Shown here: positions 35,933 through 45,431 of the stretch, piece by piece
How positions within the stretch are numbered: the stretch's first letter is position 1
Layout of the letters: each line of letters opens with the position of its first letter
Source: G020354785 sp964521285
GTDB taxonomy: Bacteria > Bacteroidota > Bacteroidia > Bacteroidales > UBA10428
Length of the DNA: 64,000 nt
NCBI GenBank assembly: GCA_964521285.1
Contig: CAZFQS010000014.1
Coordinates: 41,613-105,612 of the forward strand
Reading direction: 5' to 3'
Made by a program: the position numbers and the translations under genes
The notes under the pieces: generated by a model
Database searches by the model: none
Told to the model about the DNA's origin: nothing
What the model saw: the letters and a program-made list of their open reading frames with translations, nothing else

Positions 35933-36454
35933 ATGGAAGACATTCTGGAAATATTGAAATACACGCTGCCCTCTTTAATTGTTTTTTTAACTGTATATTA
36001 TTTTCTTAAGAAATATTTTGAAAATGAAGCTAAGAAAAGGATGCATCAAACTTTACTTAAGAATCATGATGTAATAACACCTTTGAGATTGCAGGCATAT
36101 GAGAGAATTATTTTGTATCTGGAGCGAATATCTCCGGAAAGTTTAATTCTTCGTGTTAATAAACCCGGGTACACTTGCCAGCAGTTACAAACCGAATTAT
36201 TAAATACAATAAGAATCGAATGGGAACATAATCTTTCTCAACAACTATATGTTACACAAAAATCATGGGAAGTGGTTAAGAATGCAAAAGCCAATATAAT
36301 TCAGTTAATTAATGTCAGTGCTGATAAAGTTAAAGCAGATTCACCCTCATTGAACCTCAGCAAGGCAATTCTTTCATCTGTGATGGATCAGAAAAAAATT
36401 CATACTGCAGATGCAATAAAATATATAAAAGGGGAGATGAACCAGATGTTTTAA
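35933..36454 (+). CDS. Conserved hypothetical protein with one N-terminal membrane helix
   Basis: 173 residues. One membrane segment (about 9-27) is followed by a cytoplasmic helical domain including PLRLQAYERIILYLERISPESL (about 50-71) split across two helices, and HNLSQQLYVTQKSWE. This pattern is familiar from Bacteroidota genomes but no function is known to me. It precedes malic enzyme by 62 bases on the same strand. Confidence 0.78.
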   Translation: MEDILEILKYTLPSLIVFLTVYYFLKKYFENEAKKRMHQTLLKNHDVITPLRLQAYERIILYLERISPESLILRVNKPGYTCQQLQTELLNTIRIEWEHNLSQQLYVTQKSWEVVKNAKANIIQLINVSADKVKADSPSLNLSKAILSSVMDQKKIHTADAIKYIKGEMNQMF

Positions 36455-36515
36455 TTAGAATAACTTATTTTGTTTATAATAAACCAGTAATATTAATTTT
36501 TAAAATCATGCTCAA

Positions 36516-37979
36516 ATGATAAAAAGAGAGAAGCAAATAGATCTAGATTTGGGAAATCTCGATAAGGTTTTCCCTGAGAATTTTTCAAAGGAACAAATTG
36601 CCAAGGCAAAGACATTATTTTTAAAAAAGTTGGCCGAGGAAGCACACAAGTATTATATTGGTAAAATTCAGACTGTCCCAAAAGCACCCGTTTTAGGATT
36701 TAATTGGTTTAATGTCTGGTATACACCTGGTGTTTCAAAAATATCGACTAATATCAGAGATAATAATGATGTTTCGTATGATCTCACAAACAGGGGAAAT
36801 CTGGTGGCCGTAGTAAGCGATTCCACCCGTGTTCTGGGAGATGGTGACTGTACGCCTCCAGGTGGACTGGGAGTGATGGAAGGGAAAGCATTTCTTATGA
36901 AATACCTGGGAGGTATAGATGCAATAGCTTTATGTGTTGACAGTAAGGATGAGAATGGTAAAAATGATCCTGAAAGAATCATTCAGTTTGTAAAAATGGC
37001 TCAGCATAGCTTTGGGGCTATCAATCTGGAAGATATTTCCCAGCCTAATTGTTATAAAGTTCTTGATACGCTCCGTGAAGAATGCATAATACCTGTATGG
37101 CACGATGATGCACAGGGTACGGCCTGTGTTACGCTGGCAGGCCTGATTAATGCATTAAAACTGGCAGACAAACAGTTGAAAGATGTTAAAATAACAATGC
37201 TGGGAGCAGGGGCTTCCAATACTACAATTGCGAGACTACTCATTACTGACGGAGCTGACCCTGAGAAAATTATACTGTTTGATACAAAGGGGTCATTACA
37301 TAAGGGAAGAGATGATCTTAAAGCAGATCCGAGGTTCTACCGTAAATGGGAACTTTGTGAAAGTACCAATCCTAAAAAGGTTCTGGATTTTGGGGAAGCA
37401 ATGAAAAATGCTGATGTTCTTATTGCATTATCGAAACCAGGGCCTGATGTAATAAAACCACAATGGATAAGCAGTATGGCAGATAAGTCTATTGTTTTCG
37501 CATGTGCAAATCCGGTGCCGGAAATATATCCTTATGCTGCTATTGAAGCCGGTGCATTTATAGTCGCGACAGGCCGAGGAGATTTCCCTAACCAGGTGAA
37601 TAATTCATTAGGGTTTCCCGGAATACTTAAGGGCGCCTTAATGGTTAGAGCTAAAAAAATTACAGATGAAATGGCTATAGCTGCTGCACATTCTCTGGCG
37701 AATTTTGCTGAAAAAAGAGGAATTAATACTGAAGATATTATATCCAAGATGGATGAAACAGATGTTTTTGTTGAAGAAGCAGCTGATGTAGCCATGCAGG
37801 CAATAAAAGACGGTGTTGCCAGAATTTCAATATCAAGGGAAGAGGCCCATAATAAAGCAAGAAATGATATCAGCTATTCCAGGTCAATGACACAAAAACT
37901 GGTAGATCAGGGATTCATTAAAGTCCCTGCGAAGGAGATGCTCCAGGAAGCCCTTGGTTGGGCTATCAGTCAGGTTTAA
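36516..37979 (+). CDS. NAD(P)-dependent malic enzyme, short bacterial form
   Basis: 487 residues without the phosphotransacetylase tail of the long MaeB form. Oxidatively decarboxylates malate to pyruvate and CO2. Motifs: WYTPGVSKIS with the catalytic Tyr, NLVAVVSDSTRVLGDGD, NLEDISQPNCY with metal-binding acids, VWHDDAQGTACV, the nucleotide motif GAGASNTTIA and FACANPVPEIYP. A strong terminator hairpin follows 44 bases later. Cofactor choice is not clear from sequence. Confidence 0.94.
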   Translation: MIKREKQIDLDLGNLDKVFPENFSKEQIAKAKTLFLKKLAEEAHKYYIGKIQTVPKAPVLGFNWFNVWYTPGVSKISTNIRDNNDVSYDLTNRGNLVAVVSDSTRVLGDGDCTPPGGLGVMEGKAFLMKYLGGIDAIALCVDSKDENGKNDPERIIQFVKMAQHSFGAINLEDISQPNCYKVLDTLREECIIPVWHDDAQGTACVTLAGLINALKLADKQLKDVKITMLGAGASNTTIARLLITDGADPEKIILFDTKGSLHKGRDDLKADPRFYRKWELCESTNPKKVLDFGEAMKNADVLIALSKPGPDVIKPQWISSMADKSIVFACANPVPEIYPYAAIEAGAFIVATGRGDFPNQVNNSLGFPGILKGALMVRAKKITDEMAIAAAHSLANFAEKRGINTEDIISKMDETDVFVEEAADVAMQAIKDGVARISISREEAHNKARNDISYSRSMTQKLVDQGFIKVPAKEMLQEALGWAISQV

Positions 37980-38022
37980 TCCTGAGAACCAGATAATTTA
38001 ACAGGAATTATTCAATATGAAG

Positions 38023-38055
38023 TATAAAGGGGCATTATCTTATTGCCCCTTTATA
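38023..38055. terminator. Bidirectional terminator after malic enzyme
   Basis: A perfect 12-base stem, TATAAAGGGGCA (38023-38034) with TGCCCCTTTATA (38044-38055), and a 9-base loop. T-rich flanks occur on both sides. It separates malic enzyme from the convergent lipoprotein gene. Confidence 0.85.
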
Positions 38056-38073
38056 TTATTAGTTACTCTCTTA

Positions 38074-38511
38074 TTATTTTATCCTGATAAATACTCTCTT
38101 GGCATCATCTGCTTCAGTATTATCAATACAGAGAGTATCATCCTTTATCTGGAAATTAACTGACCTGATATAATAATCTCTTTGAGTAAATAATCTCAAA
38201 TCTGATTCTGTTCCATAAGGATATATTATTTTATCAAACCAGTAACTGCCTGAACTTTCAGGAATATTGTTCTTATATATTTTAAATGTACCGTCAGGTA
38301 AATATATATGCTTAATATTATACCCAACAGTATCAGGATTCAGAATATATGGCTTACCTGACATTGTATAATAATAAACAGATTCTATCCAGTTCCACTC
38401 TCCAATTATAAGTTTCTCGGAAGTTTTCTGGTAACTGTCGTCTTTTCTTTCACAGTTAAATGAAATAAGGAATATTAAGAAGATAATATATATTAACCCG
38501 GTAATCTTCAT
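38074..38511 (-). CDS. Small lipoprotein, lipocalin-like
   Basis: 145 residues from the ATG at 38509-38511; an in-frame ATG at 38532 would add seven residues before the signal and is less likely. A lipoprotein signal ends in LISFNC. The mature part (GEWNWIESVYYY, then DGTFKIYKNN, GSYWFDK) has the strand pattern of Bacteroidota lipocalin-like domains. No function is known. Confidence 0.75.
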   Translation of the reverse strand: MKITGLIYIIFLIFLISFNCERKDDSYQKTSEKLIIGEWNWIESVYYYTMSGKPYILNPDTVGYNIKHIYLPDGTFKIYKNNIPESSGSYWFDKIIYPYGTESDLRLFTQRDYYIRSVNFQIKDDTLCIDNTEADDAKRVFIRIK

Positions 38512-38730
38512 TTGGGAATGGAAATTATTCATCTGTCCATATAATAGATGGTTTTTTTTAATTAAGGTTGCCTGAAGCAGATAAAAATTTGCATTTTAAA
38601 TATGTAATAACCATTTTTAGTGCATAAATTCACTGAATAATAATAAAAGCTTAATATAAACTGTAATGTTAGTTATTCATTATCGTCAATAAAGAAAGCT
38701 TATTTACAAAATTTACTTAATTCAATTTTT

Positions 38731-39201
38731 ATGAAGAAGGTATTTGTATTATTTTTTCTGGCTGTGACGCATGTAATTGTGGCAGCACAGAGCAAGAGCA
38801 TAGAAGAGTTCAGAAAACTTCATAAAGAGGATCAGAATGTGTTCTTTTATAGTAGTACAATAAAAATGATAAATGCTGAAAATGAACCCGAATTTGCTGA
38901 TTTAATCAAGGATATTGACAAAGTAATGGTATTACTTTATGAAAAAGAGAAACAGAAATTTAAAACACAGGAAGTCGCAGGGCTTAAAAATGACTTGCAA
39001 AAAGAAAATTATGTCCCCTTACTGCTAATTAATGAAAATGGTAATACCATTAATTTGTATAAAAGAGACAAAAAGGAAAAGACTGTTGGTTTTACAGCAC
39101 TTGTGGATAATAAAGAGAAGCTTGTAATTATTGATGTAAAGGGAAGTATTGACTTTAAAAAATTCATAGAGTTCAAAAATAAAATTGATTTAAAGTTATA
39201 A
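38731..39201 (+). CDS. DUF4252-like exported protein
   Basis: 156 residues with a signal peptide (about 1-19, ending VVAAQ-like VAAQS). The mature domain has the order of DUF4252: an FFYSSTIKMIN strand-helix start, DIDKVMVLLYEKE in the middle and TALVDNKEKLVIIDVKGSI near the end. Such proteins are widespread in Bacteroidota and of unknown function. A start codon ATG at 38731 follows an AT-rich leader without an obvious SD site. Confidence 0.72.
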   Translation: MKKVFVLFFLAVTHVIVAAQSKSIEEFRKLHKEDQNVFFYSSTIKMINAENEPEFADLIKDIDKVMVLLYEKEKQKFKTQEVAGLKNDLQKENYVPLLLINENGNTINLYKRDKKEKTVGFTALVDNKEKLVIIDVKGSIDFKKFIEFKNKIDLKL

Positions 39202-39268
39202 TGTTGTTAGTCCTTGTATTATAAGAATTTATATTAATTACAATACTTACTGTTAAAATCTGGTCACT

Positions 39269-40168
39269 TTGGAACATGTTCTGTCCATTAATAACATTTC
39301 AAAGAATTACGGTAATATAACTGCTGTAAGGAATTTATCACTTAATATTTCGGAAGGAAGTGTGTTTGGGATTCTGGGGCCGAATGGCAGCGGAAAGACT
39401 ACTACACTGGGCATAATTTTAGATGTTATCAATCCTACTGACGGCACTTTTACCTGGTTCAGGAACCTAAGTAAAAAAGAAAACAGGCAGAAAATAGGCT
39501 CTACACTGGAAACACCGACATTCTATCCATATCTGACAGGCATACAGAATCTGAAGATAATTGCAGATATAAAGAGTATTAAATATGACAATATAAATAA
39601 AGTGCTCAAAGATGTAGGTCTTTATGAGCGAAAGGATTATAAGTTCAAGACCTATTCGCTGGGAATGAAACAACGCCTTGCTGTAGCTTCGGCATTGGTA
39701 TGTGATCCGAAGGTAATGGTACTGGACGAACCGACAAATGGACTTGATCCACAGGGTATAGCTGAAATTCGGGAAGTAATAAAGAATATTTCAAAAAAGG
39801 GTAAGACTGTCATTCTGGCCAGTCATTTATTGGACGAAGTACAAAAGGTATGTACTCATTTTGCTGTATTAAACTATGGTAAATTAATTTACACCGGTAA
39901 AGTTGATGAAGTATCAAAAGAACAGCAAGTTGTTGAAGTAAGTTCAGAGGACATTGTTAATCTGGAAAAAGCTATTAATAAGTTTTCTTTTAAGAAAGGG
40001 TATGATTTAGAACAAGACAAGATAATTGTTAAGCTTGAAAATAATAAGTCAGTTTTAGATCTTAACAGATACCTGGTTAAAAGTGGAATAATTGTTACTC
40101 ATCTGGTTATTCAGAAGAAAAGCCTTGAGCAACAGTTCCTTGATATTTTAAATGAATCAGAAGAATGA
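39269..40168 (+). CDS. ABC transporter ATP-binding protein
   Basis: 299 residues. The start is TTG at 39269; no in-frame ATG exists before the Walker A motif, and the length from this start to Walker A is normal. Walker A GPNGSGKTT (37-45), signature YSLGMKQRLAVA, Walker B VMVLDEPTNGLDP and the H-loop ASHLLDEV are intact. Four-base overlap with the following permease gene gives a two-gene exporter of the BcrA/ABC-2 type. Substrate unknown. Confidence 0.93.
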   Translation: MEHVLSINNISKNYGNITAVRNLSLNISEGSVFGILGPNGSGKTTTLGIILDVINPTDGTFTWFRNLSKKENRQKIGSTLETPTFYPYLTGIQNLKIIADIKSIKYDNINKVLKDVGLYERKDYKFKTYSLGMKQRLAVASALVCDPKVMVLDEPTNGLDPQGIAEIREVIKNISKKGKTVILASHLLDEVQKVCTHFAVLNYGKLIYTGKVDEVSKEQQVVEVSSEDIVNLEKAINKFSFKKGYDLEQDKIIVKLENNKSVLDLNRYLVKSGIIVTHLVIQKKSLEQQFLDILNESEE

Positions 40169-40965
40169 AAAGAATAGTAAGAATAGAGATACTTAAAATA
40201 AGGTCATACAGTACATTCTGGGTTCTGACGGCTCTTTATTTTTTTATTCTTATAACAATCTTATTTAGCGGTAAATTTTTTCTGGATTTTCTGGCAAAAA
40301 AAGGAGAAAACCTGGGTGATATTATAGATCCATCCAGGATACCAATATATGATTTTCCGGATATCTGGCACAACCTTACCTATGTAGCAGGATTTTTGAA
40401 ATTTATACTTGCTATTTTTATAATAATTTCGATAACAAATGAAATTAATTATGGCACAATCCGCCTGAATATTATGAATGGATTAAGCCGGTGGGAATTT
40501 CTTATATCCAAACTGGTGCTGGTCTTATTACTAAGCATTACTTCAACATTTTTCATTCTTGTTACTGGTTTTGTACTTGGGTTTTTATATTCAGAAAACA
40601 TGGAATTTCTTGATATTATAACCTATATGGTATTTATACCTGGCTACTTACTTCAGATCTTTACATATCTTATTTTCGCATTATTTATTGGATTATTAAT
40701 AAAAAGGACAGGGTTATCAATGGGTCTTCTTTTTCTCTATACACTTATTATTGAACCAATTATTACTTTTAGAATTAAAACAGAGTGGATAAAGGGATTA
40801 TTCCCATTAAAAGCTATTAATAATCTGATAAGGTTTCCTTTCAGTAAATATGCATTCCGTGAAGTTCAGGATTATATTGCATGGGATGATGCTTTGATTG
40901 TAATTATATATTTAATTATATTTATTTCATTATTATACTTGATTCTTAGAAAAAGAGATTTATAA
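40165..40965 (+). CDS. ABC-2 type permease
   Basis: 266 residues with about six membrane helices. It overlaps the ATPase gene by four bases and is its membrane partner. The loop NEINYGTIRLNIMNGLSR (about 92-109) is the usual ABC-2 coupling helix region. Homologues serve drug, peptide or lipid export; no substrate can be assigned. Confidence 0.9.
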   Translation: MKRIVRIEILKIRSYSTFWVLTALYFFILITILFSGKFFLDFLAKKGENLGDIIDPSRIPIYDFPDIWHNLTYVAGFLKFILAIFIIISITNEINYGTIRLNIMNGLSRWEFLISKLVLVLLLSITSTFFILVTGFVLGFLYSENMEFLDIITYMVFIPGYLLQIFTYLIFALFIGLLIKRTGLSMGLLFLYTLIIEPIITFRIKTEWIKGLFPLKAINNLIRFPFSKYAFREVQDYIAWDDALIVIIYLIIFISLLYLILRKRDL

Positions 40966-40976
40966 AAGACCTGATA

Positions 40977-41531
40977 ATGAACAAAAATTTTAATTTTCTT
41001 GAATTAGCAAAATCAAGGCAAAGTGTACGCTCATATACAGATAAACCTGTTGAAACTGATAAAATTGAAAGATGTCTTGAAGCAGCCAGACTCGCTCCTT
41101 CTGCATGTAATGCACAGGCATGGAAATTCATAGTGGTTAACAATACTGAACTCAAAAATGCTCTGGCCGATGCAGCTGAAGATCGTGTTTTATCAATGAA
41201 CCATTTCACTAAACAAGCCCCTGTTCATATAGTTGTAGTGCGTGAAAAACCTAATATAACATCTAAACTGGGCGGAGTAATCCGTAACAAAACATATACC
41301 TTAATAGACTTGGGAATAGCTACTGAACATTTTTGTCTGCAGGCAGTTTCCGAAGGACTTGGCACTTGCATTTTAGGCTGGTTTAATGAAAAAAAGGTAA
41401 AAGAACTGCTTAATATTCCAGGGAATAAAAGGGCCGAGGTAATTATTACACTGGGATATCCTGCATCAGATGAAATAAGGGAAAAGAAAAGGAAGAATCT
41501 GGAAGAAATTTATTCGTATAACACATATTGA
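40977..41531 (+). CDS. Nitroreductase-family flavoprotein
   Basis: 184 residues, a short FMN-binding nitroreductase. ELAKSRQSVRSYTDKPV at the N-terminus carries the FMN-phosphate arginines, followed by AARLAPSACNAQAWKF, and ILGWFNEKKVKELLNIPG near residue 132. The family reduces nitro compounds, quinones or flavins with NAD(P)H. It follows the permease by 11 bases. Directly after its stop is an octamer repeat. Confidence 0.92.
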   Translation: MNKNFNFLELAKSRQSVRSYTDKPVETDKIERCLEAARLAPSACNAQAWKFIVVNNTELKNALADAAEDRVLSMNHFTKQAPVHIVVVREKPNITSKLGGVIRNKTYTLIDLGIATEHFCLQAVSEGLGTCILGWFNEKKVKELLNIPGNKRAEVIITLGYPASDEIREKKRKNLEEIYSYNTY

Positions 41532-41535
41532 TTTT

Positions 41536-41583
41536 ATTGCTCTATTGTTCTATTGCTTTATTGCTCTATTGCTTTATTGCTGC
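41536..41583. repeat. Octamer tandem repeat, unit ATTGCTCT (6 copies)
   Basis: Six consecutive octamers: ATTGCTCT, ATTGTTCT, ATTGCTTT, ATTGCTCT, ATTGCTTT, ATTGCTGC. The array lies between two convergent genes and runs 18 bases into the 3' end of the sulfatase-fold gene, supplying its stop codon. The same octamer occurs at 4934-4965. Confidence 0.85.
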
Positions 41584-43497
41584 CACAGAAATCCCCACAG
41601 TGTCTGCCATAAGGTTCTTTTCCATCCTGTATTGATAGTTCTGTAATATAGCTTTAAGGCTGGTTTCGAGAAATTCTGTAATTTCCGGCTTTTCATTAAT
41701 TATATTTGATTGTAAAAGACTATCATTTTTATAATTGTAAAGTTCAATGCTTTTATAGCCATCAAATATCAGGAAATATTCAGAATCAGCGATATAATAA
41801 CTACTCCGGTTATTACAAAACCAGAATTTTTGATTTCCATCGCTAAAAACAGATTTTCCAAAAGAGATGAACTTCTTATCAAAATTCAGGTAATCCAGAA
41901 TTGATGGCAAAATATCAATTTGCTGCGTAATATTATGATTTATACCCCTGAGAGTTGTATCGTCCGGATGATAATATATAACCGGAATTTTATAGCGCCC
42001 AATTTGCGTGCCATATTTTTTCTCAATGGCTGCAGATGTGTGGTCAGCGCAGATAACAAACAAAGTATTTTTATACCATTCCGCCCCGGAAGCTGTTTCA
42101 AAAAAACGTTTCAATGAATAATCCGTGTATGCTATGGTATTCAGTATTGGTAATTTGCTCCTAGAAAATTTATTCCTGTATTTTTCAGGAACAGGATAAG
42201 GTTCATGGGATGAAAGAGAAAAAATTATTGAAATAAAGGGTTTTTTAAACTTACTAAGTTTAGCTGCAAAAAACTGAAAGAATTCCTCATCAAATATTCC
42301 CCAGGTTCCGTCATGATGACCCTTATAAGGGTACTCGTTTTCCCCGTAATATTCCTCAATACCAACACTTTTACAAAAGTAGTCGAATCCCATAGTTCCA
42401 TTTTTACCACCGTGAAAAAAGGACGTATGATAACCCTTCTTTTTTAAGTGGCTTGAAACACTTTCAAGCTTATTTGTTGAATAAATTGAAGTAATAAAAG
42501 TACGACGATCGAGTTGGGGTAATGAAGATATTATTGCCGGCAATGCATCCAGTGATCTGTTAGAATTGGCAAAAGCATTGTCAAATACAAGGCTCTCATT
42601 AATTAATGAATCTAAAAACGGGGTGAATCCCTTTTGTCCGGGATTTAGTGCACCGATATATTCCTTTGAAAAGCTTTCCAGAATTATTACTATAACATTC
42701 TGATAATTAAAGGATTCATTGTCTTTGTAATATCTTACCGGTGAAAATATATTTTCTGCATATTCGTAATCAAAATATTTGGCATTTATCAGTTCCTTCT
42801 GACTTAATGTATTTATAATTACAAAAGGGGTATTAAACAGCAAAGGGATATATTTTGGCGATGTATATTTATGAGCAGTATTGATCCTTATGGGTTTGGC
42901 TTCTATACCTCTTGCTATGCCGAAAAAGACTACTAAAATAAATATGGTGGCTGCTGACTGCAGAACTATGCTATAAATACCGCGTAATTTTATATTCCAA
43001 TTCCTGAATTGCAGTTTGGGATAAAACTTCCATAATATCCAAACGGTTATTATCCAGGATATGGAAATATACCAGTAACGTGATATGTAATGGGGTAACA
43101 AAGAAATTGTATCCGAACTTTTAACCAGTAGTTTTATTAATTCCGTCCCGCTCCGGCGGTCTGTATATTTGAAATATCCTACATCAATAAAATTTGCTAT
43201 TAATAAAATTGCATTAACTACAACAAATAAATATTGAAGAATTCTCTGATAAGTAATACTGTTTTTAAATTTACCCGGGATGAAATGCAGCAATATAAAA
43301 AGTAAATTAAGATAGAATATAACAATAAAATCAAACCTTATACCAAACACGAATGTTTTAAAAATACTATAAAAAGATCCCGGTACAAATGTGTTTAAAT
43401 TAGACAGAAAGAATATTAGCCGGAGAATACTAAAAACCAGCAGAATTAATATTAATCTTTTAAATAAGACGATTAGATGGTTAATATATTGGCTCAT
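41566..43497 (-). CDS. LTA-synthase-type (sulfatase-fold) phospho-headgroup transferase
   Basis: 643 residues: five N-terminal membrane helices (up to about residue 185) and a periplasmic sulfatase-fold domain. The metal site appears as NVIVIILESFSKEY (Glu), NSNRSLDALPAI where Ser stands in the usual Thr nucleophile position, and ICADHTSAA (Asp-His). LtaS relatives transfer phosphoglycerol or phosphoethanolamine from phospholipids. In a Gram-negative, likely acceptors are lipid A, a glycan or a glycolipid. The C-terminal codons AAIKQ come from the octamer repeat. Divergent from a second homologue. Confidence 0.88.
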   Translation of the reverse strand: MSQYINHLIVLFKRLILILLVFSILRLIFFLSNLNTFVPGSFYSIFKTFVFGIRFDFIVIFYLNLLFILLHFIPGKFKNSITYQRILQYLFVVVNAILLIANFIDVGYFKYTDRRSGTELIKLLVKSSDTISLLPHYISRYWYISISWIITVWILWKFYPKLQFRNWNIKLRGIYSIVLQSAATIFILVVFFGIARGIEAKPIRINTAHKYTSPKYIPLLFNTPFVIINTLSQKELINAKYFDYEYAENIFSPVRYYKDNESFNYQNVIVIILESFSKEYIGALNPGQKGFTPFLDSLINESLVFDNAFANSNRSLDALPAIISSLPQLDRRTFITSIYSTNKLESVSSHLKKKGYHTSFFHGGKNGTMGFDYFCKSVGIEEYYGENEYPYKGHHDGTWGIFDEEFFQFFAAKLSKFKKPFISIIFSLSSHEPYPVPEKYRNKFSRSKLPILNTIAYTDYSLKRFFETASGAEWYKNTLFVICADHTSAAIEKKYGTQIGRYKIPVIYYHPDDTTLRGINHNITQQIDILPSILDYLNFDKKFISFGKSVFSDGNQKFWFCNNRSSYYIADSEYFLIFDGYKSIELYNYKNDSLLQSNIINEKPEITEFLETSLKAILQNYQYRMEKNLMADTVGISVAAIKQ

Positions 43498-43588
43498 ATT
43501 ATATATAGTAAACAGATACGGGTAAAAATAAACAAAATATTAAATATTTATTATTTTTGACTACATATGATTTATACTATGCAGGATT

Positions 43589-45418
43589 ATGAAATCTCGT
43601 ATTAGATTTTTTGTTTTTTATGTTTTATTCTGGTTATTGCTTATTATAATCGGCAAACTTCTCTTTTTATTCTATCATCATATCCAGTCTTTTGAATTAA
43701 AGTTCAGTGACTGGGTCGGGGTTATAGTTCATGGTTTTAAACTGGACTTTTCTGCTATTGGCTATATTTTAATATTTCCGGTTATAATCCTTATTATTAC
43801 ATCATTCTTTTCTGGTAAAACACTCTATTATATTTTAAATGTATACACAATAATATTAATCAGCTTTTTTGCCATACTTACTATTGTAGACCTGGAGCTT
43901 TACAGGTATTGGGGCTACAGGTTAGATAAAACCCCATTGTTTTATATAAACACGCCGGGAGAGATGCTGGCTTCTGTATACTGGTATACAATAGTCATAG
44001 GACTTGTATCTATACTTGTATTTGTGCTGGTTTCCGGATTTTTATATCTTAAATATATAGCTGTTATCATAGAGAATCCTCAACCAGGTAAATTTAAATC
44101 AGCCGGGCTGTTTACTTTAATTTTAGCTGCTTTAATAGTACCTGTACGTGGAGGTTTTGATACCTCACCGGTAAATCTTAGTACTGCTTATTTTCATGAA
44201 AACAATTTTGCTAACCATGCTGCGGTAAATATATTATGGAATTTTGGCAATTCACTTACAATCAAGGCCTCGCAAACATATCAGTTTGATTACCTTGAAA
44301 AGGATGAGATAGAAAATATTGCTGCTTATTTATACAAACAGGACAGTGTAACAAACCAAATCCTTAACCTGAACAGGCCAAATATTATCCTTGTAATTCT
44401 GGAAAGCTTTACTGCAAAATTAATTCAGCCTTTAGGAGGTATTGAAGGTGTTACTCCAAACTTCAATGAACTAACAAAAGAAGGTATATTTTTTACGAAG
44501 TTCTATGCAAATGATTCACGATCTGATAAGGGAATAGTGTCAATATTAAGCGGATATCCTGCTCTGGGAATAGTTTCAATTATTAAGTTTCCAAAAAAGA
44601 CACAGAGCCTTCCGTATATATCAAAGCATCTTTCAGAAGTTGGGTATCACACTTCATTTTATTATGGGGGGGATATTAATTTTGCAAATATCAATTCATA
44701 TTTGTTTAATGGAGATTTTGATAAAATAATATCTAAATCAGATTTTGAAAAATCAGAAATATTATCAAGGTGGGGAGTACCTGATCAAATAATCTTCAAT
44801 AGATTATATGACGATATGAAAAAGGAGAAAGAACCATTCTTTAAAGTTTTATTTACATTAAGTAATCATGAACCTTTCGATATTCCTGTTCCTTCTGTAA
44901 TTGAAGGAAAGGATACAGAATCAAAGATGTATAACTCATCCCTGTATACAGATAGTTGTATTGGAGATTTTGTGAGGAAATTAAAGCAAACAGAATTGTG
45001 GGACAAAACACTGATTGTCTTTTTGGCAGATCATGGTCATATATTGCCCGGAATGACACCAGTTTATGGATTCAAGAAATATCATATACCAATGCTCTGG
45101 CTTGGGGGTGTAATAACAAGGGATACTATTATTAATAAATACGGATCTCAGACAGATTTGGCCAGAACACTCCTTAACCAGCTGGGATTGCATGCAGATG
45201 AATTCTTTTACAGTAAAGATTTATTGTCTGAGTCATCTAATTCTTTTGCATTTTATGATTATAATAATGGGTTCGGTTTTTTAACAGATAGTGTAAGATA
45301 TATTTATGATAACGATAGCAGAAAAGTTATTTTGAAAGAAGGCTATTTGGATGATATGTCCTTAAATCAGGGCAGAGCTCTTCAACAGTTATTTTATATG
45401 GATTATTATAATCGATGA
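43589..45418 (+). CDS. LTA-synthase-type (sulfatase-fold) phospho-headgroup transferase, second copy
   Basis: 609 residues with the same plan as its divergent neighbour: five membrane helices, then a sulfatase-fold domain. E272 in LVILESFTAKL, S312 in NDSRSDKGI in place of the catalytic Thr of LtaS, and D481-H482 in FLADHGH. The two proteins are clearly paralogous but far diverged. Ser in place of Thr is also compatible with an arylsulfatase-like or MdoB-like chemistry, so the donor is uncertain. Its 3' end faces the GT39 gene across 13 bases. Confidence 0.88.
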   Translation: MKSRIRFFVFYVLFWLLLIIIGKLLFLFYHHIQSFELKFSDWVGVIVHGFKLDFSAIGYILIFPVIILIITSFFSGKTLYYILNVYTIILISFFAILTIVDLELYRYWGYRLDKTPLFYINTPGEMLASVYWYTIVIGLVSILVFVLVSGFLYLKYIAVIIENPQPGKFKSAGLFTLILAALIVPVRGGFDTSPVNLSTAYFHENNFANHAAVNILWNFGNSLTIKASQTYQFDYLEKDEIENIAAYLYKQDSVTNQILNLNRPNIILVILESFTAKLIQPLGGIEGVTPNFNELTKEGIFFTKFYANDSRSDKGIVSILSGYPALGIVSIIKFPKKTQSLPYISKHLSEVGYHTSFYYGGDINFANINSYLFNGDFDKIISKSDFEKSEILSRWGVPDQIIFNRLYDDMKKEKEPFFKVLFTLSNHEPFDIPVPSVIEGKDTESKMYNSSLYTDSCIGDFVRKLKQTELWDKTLIVFLADHGHILPGMTPVYGFKKYHIPMLWLGGVITRDTIINKYGSQTDLARTLLNQLGLHADEFFYSKDLLSESSNSFAFYDYNNGFGFLTDSVRYIYDNDSRKVILKEGYLDDMSLNQGRALQQLFYMDYYNR

Positions 45419-45431
45419 TACTTTAATATTG

